DNA of 64,000 nucleotides from Myxococcota bacterium (GTDB lineage Bacteria > Myxococcota > XYA12-FULL-58-9 > JALHOP01). Below the pieces are notes generated by a model that saw only the letters and a program-made list of their open reading frames with translations, was not told the DNA's origin and did no database searches. A program made the position numbers and the translations under genes. Of the stretch, positions 59,991 through 64,000 are shown piece by piece. The first letter of the stretch is position 1, and every line of letters begins with the position of its first letter. The DNA is taken from contig JALHOP010000002.1 in NCBI GenBank assembly GCA_022842935.1, positions 186,001-250,000 on the forward strand, read 5' to 3'.

Positions 59991-62342
59991 TTGAAGATTC
60001 GCGGCAGAGATGTCGACGCTCTAGACAAGGCACGCAAGGCAGTCCGCCTTGGCGTACGAGCTGTGCGACGCCGTCGCGTTCCTCTTACCGGAAAGCGAGG
60101 CCGTCATGGTGGTGAGCTGGGTCTCGTCCCCGATGTCGGATCGTTACCCGTTGGGTGGGTACTTGTCGACATCGAGCTCGCTGGCCCGGGCGTCCCGGTA
60201 AACGCAACGTTGCAAGTTGAGTACGGTCAAGGTGACGATGTCGATGAACCTATCCATCTATCGTCCGCGGCCGACGGACGCATCGTAGACGTCCTGTACC
60301 TCCACCGGGGAGCTCGCGAGCTTCGGCTGGAGCCCAACCTGCCTGCGGAAAGCATTCGGGTGACCCATGCGGTCTGCATCGAGATAACGAAGTCCGAGGC
60401 CCACGCTCGAATGGCAGCCCGGTTCGCGCAGGCTCGACGGTGGGGTCCGAGAGATGCGCTTCGCTTAGCCAGAAGAGCAATCAGCGTGTGGCGCAGCGAG
60501 GGCTTTGGTCGCGTACTAGAGCTGACGCGTGGTGACACTCGCGCCGGTGTCGATGCGGAGAGCTACGGGAAGTGGATCGAGGCCTTCGACACTCTGAGCG
60601 CGGCCGACCGGGTCGCCATCGAGGGCCGCATCGCGGCAATGACGATTCGGCCTCTGATTTCCATTGTCTTGCCAGTCTACAACGCGCCGCCCGAATACCT
60701 GCGCAAGGCCATCGAATCGGTGCGTACGCAACTCTACCCGCACTGGCAGCTGTGCATCGCTGACGACGCATCTACGAACCCAGAGACGCGCGCCGTCCTC
60801 GATGAGTACGCGACGGCAGACAAGCGCATCGCGGTCGTATTTCGAACGGAGAACGGCCATATCTCCCGCGCTAGCAACAGCGCTCTCGAGTTGGCGACTG
60901 GGGACTTCGTCGGACTACTCGACCACGACGACGAGCTTTCCCCAATCGCTCTCTATATGATGGCCGAAGCAATCCAGGACAACCCCGAAGTCGGGCTGCT
61001 TTACTCGGATGAGGACAAGATCGATGCGGGCGGTTCGCGCTTCGAGCCGTATTTCAAGCCGGATTGGAACCCTGAGCTCTTCCGTGGGCAAAACTTCATC
61101 AGTCACTTCGGCGTGTATCGCAGAGAGTTGGTCCAAGAACTGGGTGGCTTCCGCGTTGGTCTCGAAGGATCGCAGGACTACGACCTCGCATTGCGTGCCA
61201 TCGAGCGGCTGCGTGAGGATCAAATCGTACACGTCCCTTGGATCCTCTATCATTGGCGAGCGATCCCCGGATCGACCGCGCTCGGCACCGGAGAGAAAAA
61301 CTACGCGTTGAGCGCGGCGGCGCGCGCCCTCACCGATCATTTCCAACGCACCGGCACGCCAGCTACCGTCGAGAAGATGCGAGGTGGTCTCGCCTACCAC
61401 CGCATCAAGTACGGTGGGCCACGCCCGTCCGTGTCGATCATCATTCCCACCAAGGATCGCATCGACCTGCTCGCCAGGGCAGTTGACAGCATCAAAACGA
61501 AGACGCAGTACGACGACTACGAAATCGTCATCATAGACAACCGCAGCGAGCTAGACGAAACGCTCGTGTACCTTAGGCAGGTTACCGAGCGTGGCATCGC
61601 TCGCGTGCTCACCTATGATCATCCCTTCAACTACTCGGCTATCAACAACTTCGCGGTTCGCAATTGCACCTCTGCAATCGTCGTGTTGCTAAACAACGAC
61701 GTCGAAGTGATCTCCCCCGGCTGGCTCGACGAGCTCGTGAGTCACGCAGCCCGGCCCGGGGTCGGCTGCGTCGGCGCTATGCTCTACTATCCAGACGACC
61801 GCGTCCAACACGCGGGAGTGCTTCTCGGCATTAGCGGCGTAGCGGGTCACGTTCATCGCCTCCTGCCGCGAGGTGGTCACGGCTACTTCGCACGCGCGAG
61901 CCTCACGCAGAACTACTCGGCCGTCACAGCCGCATGCCTCGCCGTGCGGCGCGAAGTTTACGAAGAAGTTGGTGGTCTCGACGAGAAGCTCGAGGTTGCG
62001 TTCAACGATGTCGATTTCTGTCTGCGCGTTCTTGCCAAAGGGTACCGCAACGTGTGGACGCCCCACGCCGAGCTCTACCACTATGAGTCCGCGAGCCGCG
62101 GCCCCGACACCGAACCCCGGCATCGCGCCCGTTTCGCAGGCGAGATCGCTTTCATGAAACGGCGCTGGAGAAACACGCTGCGGACGGACCCTGCGTACAA
62201 CCCGAACCTCAGCCTCTCGTCCCTTGATTTCGCAATCGCGGCCAAGCCGCGCACGACGAAGCCGTGGCTGGTCTCGCATCGCACGACCCGACGCGATAGT
62301 GAGACGAGCGGAATTCCTGAGGGCAAGCACCGCAACGCATGA
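59991..62342 (+). CDS. Two-domain family 2 glycosyltransferase
   Basis: 783 residues, TTG start two bases after the rfbA stop. The N-terminal 210 residues are a beta-rich region (PVNATLQVEYGQG, IVDVLYLHRG) of unknown type, then helices. GT2 domain one starts near 222 (ISIVLPVYNAPPEYLRKAIESV; ADDASTNPETR; LDHDDELSP; YSDEDKID). GT2 domain two starts near 480 (SVSIIIPTKDRIDLLARAVDSI; IIDNRSELDET; LLNNDVEVISPGWLDELV; FNDVDFCLRVLAKG). Tandem GT2 enzymes beside rfb genes are often rhamnosyltransferases that make alternating linkages. Overlaps wzm by ATGA. Confidence 0.9.
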   Translation: MKIRGRDVDALDKARKAVRLGVRAVRRRRVPLTGKRGRHGGELGLVPDVGSLPVGWVLVDIELAGPGVPVNATLQVEYGQGDDVDEPIHLSSAADGRIVDVLYLHRGARELRLEPNLPAESIRVTHAVCIEITKSEAHARMAARFAQARRWGPRDALRLARRAISVWRSEGFGRVLELTRGDTRAGVDAESYGKWIEAFDTLSAADRVAIEGRIAAMTIRPLISIVLPVYNAPPEYLRKAIESVRTQLYPHWQLCIADDASTNPETRAVLDEYATADKRIAVVFRTENGHISRASNSALELATGDFVGLLDHDDELSPIALYMMAEAIQDNPEVGLLYSDEDKIDAGGSRFEPYFKPDWNPELFRGQNFISHFGVYRRELVQELGGFRVGLEGSQDYDLALRAIERLREDQIVHVPWILYHWRAIPGSTALGTGEKNYALSAAARALTDHFQRTGTPATVEKMRGGLAYHRIKYGGPRPSVSIIIPTKDRIDLLARAVDSIKTKTQYDDYEIVIIDNRSELDETLVYLRQVTERGIARVLTYDHPFNYSAINNFAVRNCTSAIVVLLNNDVEVISPGWLDELVSHAARPGVGCVGAMLYYPDDRVQHAGVLLGISGVAGHVHRLLPRGGHGYFARASLTQNYSAVTAACLAVRREVYEEVGGLDEKLEVAFNDVDFCLRVLAKGYRNVWTPHAELYHYESASRGPDTEPRHRARFAGEIAFMKRRWRNTLRTDPAYNPNLSLSSLDFAIAAKPRTTKPWLVSHRTTRRDSETSGIPEGKHRNA

Positions 62343-63121
62343 GTCGCCCAAACAAGATCTTCGAGATCGTCAAGTACCGGAGCCTGCTCTACAACCTGAC
62401 GGTAAGCGAGCTCAAGCTCCGCTATCGCCGCTCGGTGTTGGGTTTCGTTTGGACGATGCTGAACCCGCTATTGATGATGAGCGTCATGACCTTTGTCTTC
62501 TCCAAGGTCATGCGGTTCAGCATGAAGGACTACTCCGTCCTCCTGCTCGCCGGTCTGCTTCCGTGGACCTTCTTTTCGCAGTCGATCAACCTGTCGCTGA
62601 TGTCGATCGTCGGCAAGGGCCAGCTGCTCAAGAAGGTCTACATCCCGAAGGCGATCATTCCGATTTCGGCGGTGCTTGCGACGCTCATCAACTCGTCGCT
62701 CGCCTTCGTACCATTGCTCGCCCTTACGCTCCTCGTCGGCCACCACCTGAACAGCGCGATTCTGTTCCTTCCGGTTGCCATGATGATTCTCGCGGTCTTC
62801 GCGATGGGGTGGGCGCTGCTATTCTCGTGCCTCTACGTTTACTTTCGCGACTTTGGGCACATGACGGAAGTGTTGCTGCAAGCTTGGTTCTACGCGTCGC
62901 CCGTCATGTACACGCTCGAGATGGTGCCCGAGGCGTACCGCAGCGCGTTCACGTGGAATCCGGTGACCTACTTCATCGAATGCTTCCGGGCGCCGATTTT
63001 CAGTGGCCAACTGCCGGACTCACGCACCATAGCCATTGCCATGGGGTCCGCGATAGCGTCCATTGTCGTGGGTCTTCTCGTGTTCCTGAGATATGAGAAC
63101 CAGTTCGTGTTGAAGGTATGA
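62339..63121 (+). CDS. wzm: Polysaccharide ABC-2 exporter permease (Wzm type)
   Basis: 260 residues, six membrane helices. YRSLLYNLTVSELKLRYRRSVLGFVWTMLNPLLMMSVMT is the standard start of Wzm/TagG/KpsM permeases. QAWFYASPVMYTLEMVPEAYR and NPVTYFIECFRAPIF are the conserved end motifs. It moves undecaprenyl-linked polysaccharide across the inner membrane. One base before wzt. Confidence 0.94.
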   Translation: MSRPNKIFEIVKYRSLLYNLTVSELKLRYRRSVLGFVWTMLNPLLMMSVMTFVFSKVMRFSMKDYSVLLLAGLLPWTFFSQSINLSLMSIVGKGQLLKKVYIPKAIIPISAVLATLINSSLAFVPLLALTLLVGHHLNSAILFLPVAMMILAVFAMGWALLFSCLYVYFRDFGHMTEVLLQAWFYASPVMYTLEMVPEAYRSAFTWNPVTYFIECFRAPIFSGQLPDSRTIAIAMGSAIASIVVGLLVFLRYENQFVLKV

Positions 63122-63122
63122 C

Positions 63123-63869
63123 ATGAGCATCGCTCTCAAGCTCGATAACGTCAGCGTCCATTTTCGGCTGCACTACGAGAGCAGCAGCACGCTCAAGGAG
63201 GCTCTGCTCATCCGCCTCAAAAACAAGCCGCGCTACCGCGAGCTATGGGCGTTGAAGAACGTCTCGCTCGATATCGCCAAGGGAGAGTCGGTTGGCATCG
63301 TGGGCCGCAACGGCTCTGGCAAAAGCACGCTGCTCAAGATCCTCGCCGGGGTCTACACACCATCGAGCGGCACGTGTCGGGTCGACGGCACGATCGCGCC
63401 ACTCATCGAGCTCGGCGCAGGCTTCAACGGCGAACTGACTGGACGCGAGAACGTTTACCTCAACGGGGCCATCTTGGGACGCAGCCGCAGCGACATGGAC
63501 GCGCGTTACGAGAGCATCGTGGCGTTTTCCGAGCTCCGCGACTTCATGGACGTGCCAGTAAAGAATTACTCCTCCGGGATGTACGCACGCCTGGGCTTCG
63601 CCATCGCCACCGACGTCGAGGCCGATATCCTTGTGATCGACGAAATTTTGGGGGTCGGCGACGAGGTGTTCCAGCGCCGGTGCGCCGCCAGGATCGCCGA
63701 GCACATCGCGCGCGGCGGCACGATGGTGTTCGTGTCCCATGACGCCGAAGCCGTGACCAAGCTTTGCACCAGGGCCATCGTCTTGCGCGACGGCGAGAAG
63801 GTGTTCGAGGGCCCGAGTGAGGCCGCTTTGGCCCACTACCGAGCCACATATGCGGGGGACGCCACCTAG
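63123..63869 (+). CDS. wzt: Polysaccharide ABC exporter ATPase (Wzt type), no C-terminal sugar-binding domain
   Basis: 248 residues. Walker A GRNGSGKSTLLK, signature NYSSGMYARLGFAIA, Walker B ILVIDEILGVGD, and switch His in VFVSHD. LELGAGFNGELTGRENVYLNG (as LIELGAGF) is typical of Wzt. Wzt proteins that recognise a capped chain are about 400 residues with a C-terminal carbohydrate-binding domain; this one ends right after the ATPase. So it resembles the KpsT/TagH-like or uncapped O-antigen type. A hairpin begins at the last base of its stop codon. Confidence 0.94.
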   Translation: MSIALKLDNVSVHFRLHYESSSTLKEALLIRLKNKPRYRELWALKNVSLDIAKGESVGIVGRNGSGKSTLLKILAGVYTPSSGTCRVDGTIAPLIELGAGFNGELTGRENVYLNGAILGRSRSDMDARYESIVAFSELRDFMDVPVKNYSSGMYARLGFAIATDVEADILVIDEILGVGDEVFQRRCAARIAEHIARGGTMVFVSHDAEAVTKLCTRAIVLRDGEKVFEGPSEAALAHYRATYAGDAT

Positions 63870-63884
63870 CGGCCTAAAGGCCGC
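63869..63884. terminator. Hairpin after wzt
   Basis: GCGGCC-TAAA-GGCCGC, a perfect 6-base stem with a 4-base loop, starting at the last base of the wzt stop codon. There is no T-run, so it may only attenuate reading into the next gene. Confidence 0.4.
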
Positions 63885-63910
63885 CCTTGCCGGATGCGAA
63901 TAGACGCTAT

Positions 63911-64000
63911 ATGGCGCTCGTCCCAACGAGTCTGGCCCGGAGCTCTCGCGTGGAATTTAGCGGCGAACGGTACATCCCGAAGGAGGGAGATGAGCACCTA
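63911..64000 (+). CDS. Start of a class I methyltransferase gene, cut by the window edge
   Basis: 30 codons from ATG 63911 with no stop. The sequence VEFSGERYIPKEGDEHL matches the conserved opening F-x-G-E-R-x-x-P of methyltransferases common beside Wzm/Wzt in O-antigen loci. The catalytic part lies beyond the window. An alternative start, GTG at the Val of RVEFSGER, is possible. It is 41 bases after wzt, on the same strand. Confidence 0.6.
   Translation, partial: MALVPTSLARSSRVEFSGERYIPKEGDEHL

Noticed and set aside
1-64000. tRNA, rRNA, insertion sequence and prophage signals
   Set aside because: On reading through I saw no cloverleaf with CCA or T-loop sequence near gene gaps, no transposase or integrase, and no terminal inverted repeats with target duplications. 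A tRNAscan or Rfam search would settle small RNAs.

Overview
The window is GC-rich, gene-dense chromosome from a Gram-negative bacterium. The envelope genes are an Mla lipid-transport operon, lnt, PbpC, an OmpA-type outer-membrane protein and an ABC-type O-antigen cluster. Those genes, the chimeric DUF4388/J-like and repeat-rich proteins and the base composition suggest a myxobacterium (Myxococcota, possibly Polyangia). That is inference; there is no rRNA or marker set here to prove it. I saw no tRNA, rRNA, CRISPR array, insertion sequence or prophage, and no gene-free stretch longer than about 200 bases.

Layout. 1-2.8 kb: the end of mlaE, then mlaF and a long mlaD whose C-terminus looks like an outer-membrane barrel. 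2.8-4.2 kb: small unknown genes and a GNAT acetyltransferase. 4.4-12.6 kb: a bacterial alpha-2-macroglobulin (YfaS type) overlapping pbpC. 12.7-15.7 kb: a two-gene operon of unknown membrane-hairpin proteins. 15.9-20.6 kb: a YkgJ-like Cys protein, a wrecked SIMPL gene, an MFS transporter, miaB, a membrane protein and an orphan gene behind a sigma-54-type promoter. 20.6-26.3 kb: a pseudo-receiver/DUF4388/J-like protein and nadD, divergent from a lidless Hsp70 and a repeat lipoprotein. 26.4-31.7 kb: unknowns, then fmdB, lnt, truB, rbfA and coaE. 31.7-36.9 kb: two unknown genes divergent from a DNA topoisomerase VI B-A pair. 37.0-40.7 kb: aldo/keto reductase, GFA protein, DJ-1 protein and a LysR regulator, with matching inverted repeats in front of the regulator and of the DJ-1 gene. 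40.7-42.7 kb: a secreted protein and an SRPBCC protein. 42.7-64 kb: surface polysaccharide genes.

How the genes work together. MlaEFD moves phospholipid between membranes. YfaS and PbpC are a known partnership of periplasmic protease trap and peptidoglycan repair. The 37-40.7 kb genes read as a LysR-controlled response to reactive carbonyls. In the polysaccharide locus, RfbA, RfbB, RfbC and RfbD make dTDP-L-rhamnose, and a WecE/RffA-type aminotransferase could divert the RfbB product to an amino sugar. Several glycosyltransferases, including a two-domain enzyme, build the chain, and the Wzm/Wzt ABC transporter exports it. Wzt has no C-terminal carbohydrate-binding domain. A methyltransferase starts at the right edge and is cut by the window.

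The best candidates for something new are the bacterial topoisomerase VI with its divergent partner genes, the duplicated hydrophobic-hairpin proteins at 12.7-15.7 kb, the pseudo-receiver/J-like protein opposite a lidless Hsp70, and the LysR/carbonyl cluster with its palindromes.
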